Below, in pieces: positions 46,275 through 58,000 of a stretch of 64,000 bases of DNA. Origin of the DNA: Iris pallida (Eukaryota > Streptophyta > Magnoliopsida > Asparagales > Iridaceae); the NCBI GenBank assembly GCA_029216955.1, contig JANAVB010015600.1, positions 27,014,188-27,078,187 of the forward strand. The letters run 5' to 3'. A model generated the notes under the pieces. The model made no database searches. It was not told the origin of the DNA and saw only the letters and a program-made list of their open reading frames with translations. Position 1 is the first letter of the stretch. Every line of letters starts with the position of its first letter. The position numbers and the translations under genes were made by a program.

Positions 46275-46566
46275 AGAAATTATTAGAAGGTCCCGGCTCA
46301 CCACGTGGCGAGAGTGAATGGTGAGCCTGGCCAATAACCAATTAACACTTGACATAAATTTTTTAAATATGTATAAAAAATATAAAAAAAATTACTTCAC
46401 ATAAAATTAAAAAAATAGTTGTTTTTTCTCAAAACCATTTTTTTTGACGTTTTTGGCTTAAATCTTAAGTGAGTTTTTAATTTTTATGCCAAGTGTCAAT
46501 TAATTATTGGCCGGACTCACCATTCACCCTCGTCACGTGGTGAGCCGGGACCATCTAATAATTTCT
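46275..46566. mobile_element. Fold-back MITE, 78-bp inverted arms
   Basis: The left arm starts AGAAATTATTAGAAGGTCCC and the right arm, reversed, AGAAATTATTAGATGGTCCC. Both continue through GGCTCACCACGTG..GAG.GTGAATGGTGAG for about 78 bp at roughly 88% match by eye. Each arm contains CACGTG. The centre is AT-rich. Superfamily not resolved. Confidence 0.82.
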
Positions 46567-46573
46567 CCACTTA

Positions 46574-48045
46574 GGGGGCGTTTGGGACGCGGTATTTTTT
46601 TTTTTCCTAGAAAAATTTAGGGTGGAAATCTATTACCATATTTGTTTGGGCTAAAAAAAATTATTTCCGAGAATTATAAATATCCGGATAAATAGTTTAC
46701 CCATAAAATATGGGAATCCTATCCCTCAAGAATAGGTGGGTATTTTTCTTTTGCCCGGAAAAAAAAATTTTGTATAAACTTTTTTCTACTTTTTTTGATC
46801 ATTTTTGGAACTTTTTTTTTTTTCATTTTTGTTGTTTTTTGTCGTTTTTGTCTTTTTTTGTCACTTTTTGGTCATTTTTGTCGTTTTTTATTGGGTTCTT
46901 TCTCTTTTTTGTCGTTCTTTAGAGTAGTTTTTGACTTTTTTTTGTTGTTTTTTATATTTTTTTTTCTATTTTTGTCGCTTTCTATCGTTTTTAGTAGTTT
47001 TTTGTCGCTCTTTTTTTGTCATTTTTCGTCTATTTTTTGTTTTTTTTGTCGTTTTTTACCTATTTTTGTCGTTTTTTATTGTTTTTTGTCGTTCTTTAGT
47101 AGTTTTGTTTTTTACCTTTTTTGTTGTTTTTTCTTCTTTTTTTCGTTTTTGCCTTTTTTTTTTCTTTTTTGTCGTTTTTGTCATTTTTAGTTATTTTGTC
47201 GTTTTTTGTCTTTTTTTTTTAAGCTTTTTGTCCTTTTTTTTTTTTTTCCGTTTTTCGTCTTCTTTTGTCTCTTTAGTTTTGTTTTTTTTGTCGTTTTTAT
47301 TATTCTTTAGTAGTTTTTTTTTGACCTTTTTTGTAACTTTTTTTGGTCTCTTTTTGGTCATTTTTTGTCGTTTTTAGTAATTTTGTCACTTTTTGTCTTT
47401 TCGCTGCTTTTTGTCGTTTTTCGTCTCTTTTTTGACATTTTTTACCGGTTTGTCTTTTTTTTTTTTTTTTTTTGTCTTTTTTGTTGTTCTTTAGTAGTCT
47501 GTTGACTTTTTTTTGTCTTTTTTGTTGTTTGTCTCTTTTCTGACGTTTGTCGTTTTTTGTTTTTTTTTTGTCTTTTTATCGTTTTTGTAGTAGCTTTTTA
47601 TCCTTTTTTTAGTTAAAAAAAATTGTCCTCTTTTGTCGGCATTTGTCATTTTTTGGTCATTTTTTATCGTTTTTGTTGTTTTCTGTCATTTTTGTTGCTT
47701 TTTGTCGCTTTTGTTGTTTTTTTGCTCTTTTTTGTCGTTTTTTTATTTTTTATTTTTTCATTTTTGTCGTTTTCGTCGTTTTTGTCTTATTTTTGTATTT
47801 TGGTCGGTTTGTTTTTCGTTTTTTTTTTAGATTTTTATCGTTTGTTGTCGTTTTTACTTTTTTTCTTTCCTTTTTGGACGTTTTCGAGTTTTTTTTTTTT
47901 AGTTTTTTTAATTATTTTTTCTGGGAGTATTTATATGGCCAACAAACATGGAAATGTAATTTTTCAGAAAATATAATCACTTAAATTTGATTTCCAAGAA
48001 TATAGAATTCCCAGCTATATAGTATTCTGCATACCAAACGCCCCC
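46574..48045 (+). mobile_element. Tourist-like element A with expanded repeat core
   Basis: TTA (46571-46573) and TTA (46046+2000, i.e. 48046-48048) flank GGGGGCGTTTGGGACGCGG...CATACCAAACGCCCCC. PIF/Harbinger-type ends. The core (about 46800-47900) is a degenerate array of TTTTTGTCGTTTTTGTC-like units. Element B is the same element inverted. Confidence 0.85.
46800..47900 (+). repeat. TTTTTGTCGTTTTT low-complexity array
   Basis: Hundreds of bases of T-runs punctuated by GTC/GTCG. The long phenylalanine-rich ORFs across it are translations of the array in all three frames, not membrane proteins. Confidence 0.9.
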
Positions 48046-48048
48046 TTA

Positions 48049-48660
48049 GGGGTCTGCTTGGTAGTGGTATTTTCACCGGCTTTGAGTACTTCTAAACCGA
48101 CCGTTTATGAAAATCTATGCTTGTTATTTTTTTTGAGCCACTGATTTGGTCGGCTCAAAAATCACTCAAAACCGATATAATGTATTTTTGGGTGGCTTTA
48201 TAAACACCTATTTATATCCTCGCCAAAAATATATAAATATAACTACTAACAACTAAACCCTATTTTTTTCCTTCCGTTTTCCGTTCGCGCAGCTGCTCTT
48301 TTCTTTCCGATTGAAGAAAAATCCAAGAACTTGCCTTGTACTTGTCCTTGGAGCTCCATTGGGTACAGAGTTATTTTCTGAGACAAGAATGCATAAAAGA
48401 CTTTTAATGTAGCGATTACCTTGACGTCCATAAGCCCATATTTTATCAAGAATAACTTTTATTTATATATGGACATAAATATAATTTTATTATTATAGAA
48501 AACTTTCGAAACCGTTGGTTAATGAATTACCAAGCATAGATTAGACTGATTTAAAAGCCGCTACTTAAAACCACCAAAAATCGGACCCCCTCATAACCGT
48601 TCATTTCCGTTACTCTAAAAACACCTCATAACCGCTACCCCATAATTGTCAAGCATACCC
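48049..48660. mobile_element. Tourist-like element C between A and B
   Basis: Ends GGGGTCTGCTTGGTAGTGG and, reversed, GGGTATGCTTGACAATTATG. TTA at 48046-48048 and 48661-48663, shared with A and B. 612 bp, non-coding. A different family from A and B. Confidence 0.75.
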
Positions 48661-48663
48661 TTA

Positions 48664-49835
48664 GGGGGCGTTTGGTATACGGAATTCTATACAACCGGGA
48701 ATTCTATATTCCCGGGAATCAAATTCCAAGGAATTAAAATCCCTGAAAAATTACATTCCCATGTTTGGTAACAATATAAATATTCCCGAAAAAAAAATAA
48801 AAAATAATAATAACGAAAAAAAATGAACAAATATAAAAAAAAACCGGTAAAAACGACAAAAAAATCGGTAAAAACGAAAAAAAGGTAAAAACGACAAAAA
48901 ATTGGTAAAAACGACAAAATAACAAAAAACGACAAAAACGATGAAAAACGACAAAAAATCGGTTAAAACGACAAAAATGACCAAAAAGCGACAAAAAATT
49001 GTATAAACGACAAAAAATAACAAAAAAAAAGGGTAAAAACGACAAAAATAACCAAAACACGACAAAAATGACATAAAATCGGTAAAAACGACGACAACAA
49101 AAAAAATGCAGCAAAAACGACAAAAAATCGGTTAAAACGACAAAAAATCGGTTAAAAATAACAAAAAAATCGGTTAAAACAACAAAAAATAACCAAAAAG
49201 CGACAAAAACGAAAAATAATTGATAAAAACGACAAAAAGGACAAAAAAATCGGTTAAAACGACAAAAAATAACCAAAAAACGACAAAAACGACAAAAAAC
49301 CAGTAAAAATGACCAAAAAGCGACAAAAACGACCAAAAAAAAGGACTAAAAATTGGTAAAAACAACAAAAAAGCTACAAAAACGACAAAAAAATCGCTTA
49401 AAACGACAAAAATTGACAAAAAAAAAAAGACAAAAAGGACAAAAATTGGGTAAAAACGACAACAAATAATCAAAAAGTGACAAAAAAGACAAAAAATGGG
49501 TAAAAAACGACAAAAATTCGCTTAAAACGACAAAAAATTGGTAAAAACGACAAAAAAGTGATAAAAACGACAAAAAAAAGAAAAAAAATGTTCAAAACTA
49601 ATCAAAATTGATCAAAAAAGAAGAAAAAAATTTGGACAATTTTTTTTTGCCCGGACAAAAAAAAAACCCACCTATTCTCAAGGGATAGAATTCTCATGTT
49701 TTGTAGGTAAACTATTTACCCGGATATTTATAATTCCCGGAAATAATTTTTTTATAAGCCAAACAAACGTGGTAATAGATTATCATCTTAAATTTTTCCG
49801 GAAATAAAAAAAAATACCGCGTACCAAACGTCCCC
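48664..49835 (-). mobile_element. Tourist-like element B, inverted partner of A
   Basis: Starts GGGGGCGTTTGGTATACGG (matching A's right end reversed) and ends CGCGTACCAAACGTCCCC (matching A's left end reversed). The left flank is TTA and the right flank TAA. Subterminal blocks such as 'ctattctcaagggata' and 'catttccatgtttg'-like segments correspond to A in reverse order. Confidence 0.85.
48790..49600 (-). repeat. AAAACGACAAAAA low-complexity array
   Basis: Tandem array of about 19-bp units AAAACGACAAAAAATCGGT, the complement of the array in element A. ORFs here are artefacts of the repeat. Confidence 0.9.
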
Positions 49836-50090
49836 TAATATTGTAGCTCTAGCTTCAAGTGTAACTGTGCAGCAGGAAAAATATCACTTAGAAGGGGGTA
49901 AAACCCTTTCTACTGAACAAACAGAAAATAGCTACACATTTGGCCGCGCTTTAAAGCTTTGAATCAGCATTTAACAATAACAGATACACTGTACATGAAA
50001 GCGGGAAGAAATACAGAAGAGAGGAGGAAAGAAGAAAAAGAAAGGCCAAGGAAATAAAACTATACAGAAACGAGAGACGGTCCTCCAGTT

Positions 50091-50330
50091 TTAAGAACCA
50101 GGAAGATTTGGAGTCCTTGGCACCACGGACAACTCTCGACAGGCTAACCATGTGCTACAAGAATGTCGATTGCAGTCAGGAGTCGCTGGGAACCCTAACT
50201 TTGCAGAAGGGCTTCTGAATCGGTCTTGAGTTGTGCAACCATGACTTGTGAATTCTCCGCACAGGTGACTGTTACCGGTTCCAACAGGAGAAACCACCTG
50301 CAGCTTTTGCCTATTTTCAATCACTGATTC
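50091..50330 (-). CDS. KIN8B: Probable 3'-most exon of the kinesin gene
   Basis: A minus-strand open stretch preceded by an acceptor-like TTTCTGAGCAG. It encodes about 79 residues ending RTPNLPGS and a stop. The sequence looks like real protein (GEFTSHGCTTQDRF, FPATPDCNRHSCSTWLACRE) rather than noise. It lies 1.7 kb downstream of the last confidently joined kinesin exon. To be joined, that exon would have to be spliced before its own stop. A possible phase-1 donor is GATG|GTTTCA near 52092 with acceptor AATCAG|TGATTG at 50325. I cannot decide between this and a terminal exon of an alternative transcript. Confidence 0.5.
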   Translation of the reverse strand, partial: ESVIENRQKLQVVSPVGTGNSHLCGEFTSHGCTTQDRFRSPSAKLGFPATPDCNRHSCSTWLACRELSVVPRTPNLPGS

Positions 50331-50491
50331 CTGCTCAGAAAGTTGAATCTACAGGTTAGAAGAGGGAAATAGGCACCATAAATTGCACATATCTTGAGAT
50401 GCCAAAAAAAGGCGAACAAAAAACTATTCATTCGCCAATAGTGATCGAAGGGTCCAAGATCTCAGACCCGTTCTCTTATTATAGATAAGGT

Positions 50492-50913
50492 TGTCACGGA
50501 CTTAGTGTTTTTGCCTACACTAAGACCCGTGCGGTGCACAAGCTTCCTACTCGAAGACTCGTGCCAGCCTTAGCTAGATGCTCAAAAGAGAGATATTGGA
50601 AGATTGAAAATTTTACTATACAGGAGAGTTTACAACTTCTTGGGTGGTGAGGAACAAATGAGTCTCCCACTTATCTATAGTGCCTCAAAGGACTTACATG
50701 AAGTTTCTGAAAATAGAATATTCCAAAAATTATTCTAGGACCTAGATATTTCTTAAGGAAGTCTCTAGAACATCTAGAAAGCTATGGAAACTTCATGAAT
50801 CTTCAAGAAGATTCCACCACATTTTGGAGGACTCTGGAAGCTTCCAGCAAAACTTCAGCCCGTAGTGGATTATGCAGATCCGTCTCGGTGGACGAAAAAT
50901 TTTGGGAGTGACA
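50492..50913. mobile_element. Solo LTR, 422 bp
   Basis: Begins TGTCACGGACTTAGTG and ends TTTTGGGAGTGACA, with AGGT on both sides (50488-50491 and 50914-50917; AAGGT if the last A is shared). No coding. It lies between the two 3' kinesin exons, so in an intron or just beyond the gene. Confidence 0.72.
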
Positions 50914-52038
50914 AGGTGCGCCTAAGGCATGTAGGATGTAAGTACTATCTCCTTCATCAAAAGACCTGGAGAACAAGATCTCACAGACATTGCTCGGATT
51001 GAAGGCAACACTCTGAAACAAGGTATATCACACCTAAAGAATTGAAGGTCACAGCATCAAATAATCTTTAGACCAATCATGGTCCTTTCGAGAAAGAATT
51101 GTTTGCTGAATTAGCAATGCTAACAAGGTGGCTCACAGAAATAAGAAAAATGGAATTTGATAAAGGTGATTGTGCTGACAATTGAGTGATGGCAAAACAG
51201 AGACGCGGGCATCTCCTTCTGAAGTGTGAATGTGGCGTAATTTTGTTAAAGCTATTATTATAGAGAGGGAAGCATAATGTGGCAGACCATAGAATGTCTA
51301 TACTCTAGAGAGAATTGACGGATCTTTTGACAAGATGAGAAAACTAAAGAGAGAGTGATGGAACATGCTTGTTATTGATGTGCTGATCTGGTGACAGACA
51401 GTTGAATTGCTAACTAGAAAATATTATCCTAGTTGTCATTTATGTATTATTAACAAACATGTTCATTCTGGACGTTTCTGCATCAGAGAAGGAAGAGGAA
51501 GCTCAAGAAAGGATGTACAGGATTTGGAAGAATGGGCATCAGGAAGGATTCTTCCAGACTTTTGGGGCTTCACAAGGTTTCTCAAGTCTTCTTACTTCTC
51601 TTGTCGAGAAAATCTTTGATCCTGAATGACTTCAGCTTACTCATAACTAGTAAAATTATCACAAGTCACTTTACTCATCAGCGATATGATATCTATTGGA
51701 ACAGTATTCACACCAAAGTTGATTCCTTCCCCTCAAAAGTAAACATCAAAGATGTGCTTGCTGCAAAGGGAAGTGAGGGAAAGGAAAGTGAAGTGAACAA
51801 AATGGTAACTGATTTTTGGTCACTAAAAGAACTAGAGCAGAAAAATCTATGATAAGAACAGATCTATATTTCTTCCTTGTCACCATGCTACTCTTATCAT
51901 TTTCTCCTTATCAATTTCTTAAATATTGAATACTCTCAAAGAAAAGGTGGAAGAGTACAACAAAACTTGCTAGTATACAGAAAGGAGAAAGGAACAGAAC
52001 CTTTTCTTGTTGCCCATTGGAAGAGGCCGTTGCGAAGT
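50914..52038. other. Intron or 3' flank of the kinesin gene
   Basis: No recognised gene. Plus-strand ORFs here (51407-52146) show no domain and lie antisense to the kinesin. Confidence 0.5.
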
Positions 52039-55000
52039 TCACTTCATGGTGTGGGAATGCTGACTTCTATTTGCCAAGTACAAGTTGAAACCATCTTGGG
52101 CAAGTTTCTCAGGAGTGTGGAAGAACGAACCCAGTTTTCCGCATGAACAGTGCTTCCCATTCTCTTGATATGCTGAGTGAGGATCAGGAGAAAGTACATA
52201 GTAGGAGCTGTGATGTTCCTGTCTACAAACAGTGGGAGTATCGTGATGTCCATTGAAATAAGACGTAGAACTAATATCTTGATGATGCTGAAAAACACAA
52301 GCCATGGGAGAATGTGGAGGCCTATCTAGAACAGGATGCGGCAAGGAGAGTCTCTCATGACCAAGAGATGGAGACTGTCTCATGCGAAGGTATACAGGAT
52401 TGGGAACTGTCCAGTCTTCTACAATTATCCCTTGTTTAGCAGCCAAGTCCATTATTTGCTTCTGTTCAAGTCCTAATCCCAAGAGCATGTTCCACAGATT
52501 CCTCACAGCTTCCCTTTGATTATGTATTACTTGGTCCCGCATGGCCATTTCAAACTGAAGCTCGGTATTGGTCATTCCCTATATTTATGCAGCATGTTTA
52601 AAATTAGTATCATATGTTTTCTGGCCAAGTCAATATTTATTGGCAGACATGGGATGATGTTTCTACTTACTAGAAGTCTGTACTGACTGAGAATGTTCAA
52701 GTAAGTTTTGTTGCCATTGCTGCTAATGGCTTCCTCAATCATATCTTGGAGTTGGCATCGACATTTCTCGTTTGCTTCAATATCCTAAATTTACATATGT
52801 TCATGCCTCCATCAGTTAGGAAATATTTTAAGCAGAATTATGAAAGAGTCAGAGAAACCACCTTCTTGTAACTAGCACCAGCCTCGTCATTGTCACGAAT
52901 GTTATCAAGAATAACTTGTCTCCTTGATCTTAATCCTTGAAAAATTGTTTCATCCATCCCGGTGACCTAGATTGGCAAGCAGGTTAGTTCAATAGCAATT
53001 AAACTATTGTGGTTCATCTATGTTCAGTTTCTTGAAGTAAATCACAGTAATAGCCTTTTAGAAAGAAACAGCAGTTCCTAACAATTAGATACAATATGCC
53101 ATATCTATTGTATATCAGTTCATCCTCGCCGTGATATAGCATTATATTTCCAGTTCCTACTCCCTTTCGCAGCAACCACCTCTTCCTTTTTGTCTATTTC
53201 TGAGTACGTGGCAAAGAGAAGGTGGACAATGGCAGACTTCTTCTGGCAGCTGCCATCCTGTTCTGGCAAAATCTCGACAATGAAAACAACCTAGCAAACT
53301 GACCAATATCAAGGGGCAAAGTGGAATTCGTAGAGGTCGAAGTCGACAATGACAATGGATATGGTTGAAAGTGGGAGTGAAGGAAGATAATGACATGCTT
53401 CAGGGGTCGAGGGGCGACGTGGAGGAGGCCCTCAGTGAGGCCAACACATTCCTATCCTGCACTAGGACCCTGTGTGTGTCACATGCACGTCGGCACATGC
53501 ATATTATATGTATGTATTATTAGTTTATTTTCTTCCTTCTCTTATAGTCTCATATTTTATGATAATGTAACTGCATGAACTTTATTATGGGAAAATAGAA
53601 GTGAAGTTTCATGTCAAATCCCCTTTCAGGAAGATTGCTTTAGAAAGCCCCCACAATATATATATATGAAAGAGCTGCGTCTTTGTCTTGCAGTGTGTAC
53701 ACCACTATTACCACTTAACTCTAGCATTAAAGAATATGCTCATAGCCTTAGAACAGCAGAAGATTCAAGCAACACCTGAGAGTACACTTATTCAGGCATG
53801 ACTGTGGAATTGAAAACTCAAGACGAAACACACCAAAAAATCATTACGTTTAATTGGCCAAAAACACAAGGCTTGTCCTCAAGCAGAAGCATACAGGCAT
53901 TAGGATGTAGTTTTAACCAACTTGCTAGTAACCAACAGCATATCATTATGCTTAATTGTTGATAAGATATTTTCAATATAGTGTGTTCTTGATCCTAATA
54001 CACGACGGTTGAGAGACTCTCCCCTGAACTCCACAAATCAAATACCCAACTAAATGCAACTGAAGAAGAAGAATCTACTGATGCTACCCCTACTCTGGGG
54101 TTACCTTCTCTCTCCACTGTCAAATGGTAGAACAAGGTTAGAATTACAATGTTTTGCATCTCATATAGGTTTATTGGGAAGCCTACTTTCAACCGCATAG
54201 GATCCCTTTCCCAAGGCAATAGACTCTTTTATCCTTACGAAGTAAACCTTTCATATAGTGGCTGGTACAACTTAATTCATAAATCATGTTCCTAGCCAAA
54301 CCGATCAACCACCAAGAGCAGAACAATTTGAAATTTCAAAGTTAACATCTGCCTCCTTTTTAGTGTTTTGTGGGTCCTACAGTGCAAATGTCTTTTCTAG
54401 TATTTGCAACCAGACAGCATCTGAAACCAATCAACCATTCTGGTTCTCTTGTACCCGGCTGTTGTGGGTTTAATTAAGGCTGCTCAACGGCCATTTGGCT
54501 AGTTTATCCTGTTGTCTGCGGGGTTCAAATAAAAACTGCAGATCCTCCTGAACCAGTTATCTTTACTAGAATGACATGGTAGTTGATGGTTCTATTTTTA
54601 TGACTTCCATCTGTTTCACTTCCAGTGGTACTTAATGTGATTCTCCTCAGTTGTACATACATCACTAGCTTTCAGCAGTATGTTAATTATAAATACAATG
54701 GTAAGAAAGAAAGAAATGCATACATTTCTAGGGCTTTCCTTTTGTAGAATTATTTTCCACATTATTATTTAGAAATAAGGGAAGAGCCGAAAATTGTAAA
54801 CTCAAAAGGTCAGGGTTTTTGAAAGAAACATGTACAGAGCTAGTTAAAGTCAGTCCTCCCTTTTATAATTCATGAGGTTACTTGATATAAGTTGATTAAA
54901 GAGCATGTCGAAGTTATCAAACCTGTTCGTTGGCAATAGCATCATCTAGATGTTGGAGCTCGATACGGTTCCGAAGATTAGTTTCCTCGAGCTCAAACAA

Positions 55001-58000
55001 AGCCTTTTGTAGATTTATGCGCTCCTGAACATTTTCACTGGTTTCACGGCTTAAAATATTCAACCATGATAGTTCATCACCTGCAGCTTTCTCAGCAGGT
55101 TTTACACAGAGCTGAGACTCCTTTTGTGCTAGTTCCTTTCTGAGACGACAAACCTCAACCTGAACAACAGTTATGCAGACCTTAGTATGAGATTACCAAA
55201 ACTGAACCAAGGGCGGGCATACATTCATATCCAAAATATATTCCTGGGTTTACCTGGAGATTATTGATCATGCTCTGGTAATCGTCAACATGAGTATCAA
55301 CTGTACCAACGTTTTTCTGTCGGACAAAGCATAAGAATGGGTCACTCAGTTAGTAGTCAGATTTGTCACTTCACAAGATTAAGGAATATTAATCAAAGGA
55401 AACTGTACTGTTGTGGAAATTGATATTACAAACCAACATGGTTTGATGCAACTTTTTTTTTTCCATTTTTAGATCAAGCGTCCAAGTACTGAATCGGAAG
55501 AACCTGACTAGTACCCAATCATATATTAACTTTACTAAAACAAAGTTCTCACAGGATTAACAAGTTTGTCACCACAGCACAGTGACCTAATAGTTACAGG
55601 CCAATTACTTAATACTTATCAAATCAAAATGTTTCCTATTACAAAAAGAAAACTCGTCAGCAGATTAAGACTTCATACTGCAACTAAAACTTTTCAGCAG
55701 ATTAAACCAAAATAACAACGTGTGATGCAATATTGCAATGTTAAGATCGCTAACTCCTCTTTACATTGAGAACTTAGGAACAGAATGAATGAGCCTTGTT
55801 CTGTGCATAAATTTGACTTGTGGCTGTTTCTTTAAGTTCTATTGAGTTGCATTCTAACCTTCCTTTTAAAGGAGCACGAGTTCTCATTATTGTATATGGT
55901 ATTTTTAAAACAATTTTAATTCAAGAACAAATCAACTAGTATGATGATATTCAGCAAAATTGGATAGATCATGTGCTCAAATCAAATGGACCAAATATTA
56001 CAAGCAACATAAAAATCGATTTATTATATATTTTGACAGATAATTGGGGAATGAAGATTGAACCCCAAAAGGTTATCCATGCCAAGAAACACAAAATATT
56101 ATGTTGAAGCAGTCTTTAGTAGTGCATGTATTAACGAACAAATATAATCTCCACGAAAAAAATGCATTTGGCAAAGGCCAACTTGAACTACACATTTTCT
56201 GGATATTAGAAAGCAAAATTCTATTACAGTTGTTATGCTAGATTTTAATTTGAGCACACTTGGCCCACATAATGCATGCATGCATCCATCTCTAAAACAG
56301 TCTGTTCAACCAACTTACATATAGTAAGTTCTCAAAATTCTATGAGTATCCATTCCACATTGTATATGCATCCAGATCATTGTAACATAGATTAGCACGA
56401 AAAAATCAGCAAGGATTGTTAGTTGTCTATGCTGGTAGAAGGTGTAACTCCCTATCTGATTGATAATAAACATTGTTAAGATGACAGTGTGCTTTAAATA
56501 AATACATATCCATTGTTTAAATATGTCAACTCACCACCGCAGTCAGAATAGTGTGCAAAAGAAACTACAAATGCCAAACTAACTCATCCTGATCCTTGTT
56601 TTAACTATAGGAAAACAACCCTTACATGGATGTGTGTTTTGATTTCTTTAGCTCGATCAGCATACTTGAGTGTATTGACTGTATGGTGATACTGATCATC
56701 GGCAGGGGATATGGTGGCAACCATGACTGTTCGAGAATTGCCACTGAGCCCATCCTTCAGAATTCGAGTTAGTTTGCTGCAGAAAAAAATAGCATTAGTC
56801 ACCTGCAGAGTAAAACCCGCACTATTCAGAAAGCACTAGTTACCTATTGCGGTAAGGAACATATGCAAGACCCTTCTTCTGATGTTTTCCCAAGGCATTA
56901 ATGCAATTAGCTAAAGCAAGAAGTGAGCGATTAATATTTGCCCCATCTCTAAGCTTTTGTCCCCCATTATTTGTTTCAGATGCCCTCTCACTGCACAAAA
57001 GATGACGAGCAATTATGCATCTGGGTAAATGTAAAAAATGAGGAGCAAATAGTGAAGTGTCCTAAGTGGTTGTAATCACCTGCCAGCAAGATCAACAAGT
57101 GCAAGCTTTCCACGGAGAAATTGGCTACGGAATTGATTTTTCTGTTTTCGTTTGACAGTAATCTCCAGTACGGCATGAGAACTATATAGTCAATAGTAAA
57201 TATGAACTTAGTTAAATTACTGCTTCAATGAGAACTATATACAACAGAATTTAGAAAGCATCTCCGCAAATATAATGGCACATTATCATACACATCATGA
57301 AAATCAATCAGAACAAACATATATGACGCAACTATAGGTAGTTTTTGAGTGGAGCAAAATCAACTAGCACCTCAAAAAGTAACATGATAAGCTTCATGGT
57401 TTTACTTTAACGATCAAGTTTGACGTTAGTAAGCTCTTCAACAGCCTCAGCTAAAGATGGGATGGAAACACCATAAACAGGGACATCAATAGAGAGCTTA
57501 CCGTGAGGAAGTTGCATTGGCCTCTGTGCTTTCAGTTTTGCGCCTACTATTTCCCAGATATAACAGCTCAAGAATTTTATCTGCTGAGTGGACCTGAGGA
57601 AATTGAAATGATAAAGAGAGAATGAAAATGTCACAGACCACAACATTCTCTAGGGTTACATGCAAAATAAAGAGAAAAAAACAAGTCAAGCTAAGAACTC
57701 TCCACAGGTAGATTACCATTTAAGATCAAGACAGCAAATCAGTGGATAAATTTAAGCAAGTCAAGATCAGGACAGCCAATCAGTGGATCATCATTTATCC
57801 ACTTTAAATGTAGAGCAGGTCAAAATCCTTAACTATATAAACTATATAGAAGTATCAAATTTTAAGCACTTTGAAGAACCAACATGATGCCGACGTCTAA
57901 ATTAAAAGTAACATTTCGGAAAAGAACAGAAAACTAGACAGTGTTGAGAAAAAACCTTAATACTTCTTAAGCCGGCAACAACTATTCCATTCACGGGGTC

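Noticed and set aside
46710..47976. Long phenylalanine-rich ORFs resembling membrane proteins, with mirror ORFs at 48687-49573
   Set aside because: All three frames of the T-rich GTC array give the same kind of product; this is low-complexity sequence.
51407..52146. Plus-strand ORFs as a gene antisense to the kinesin
   Set aside because: No recognisable domain or start context; they overlap a kinesin intron and its terminal exon.
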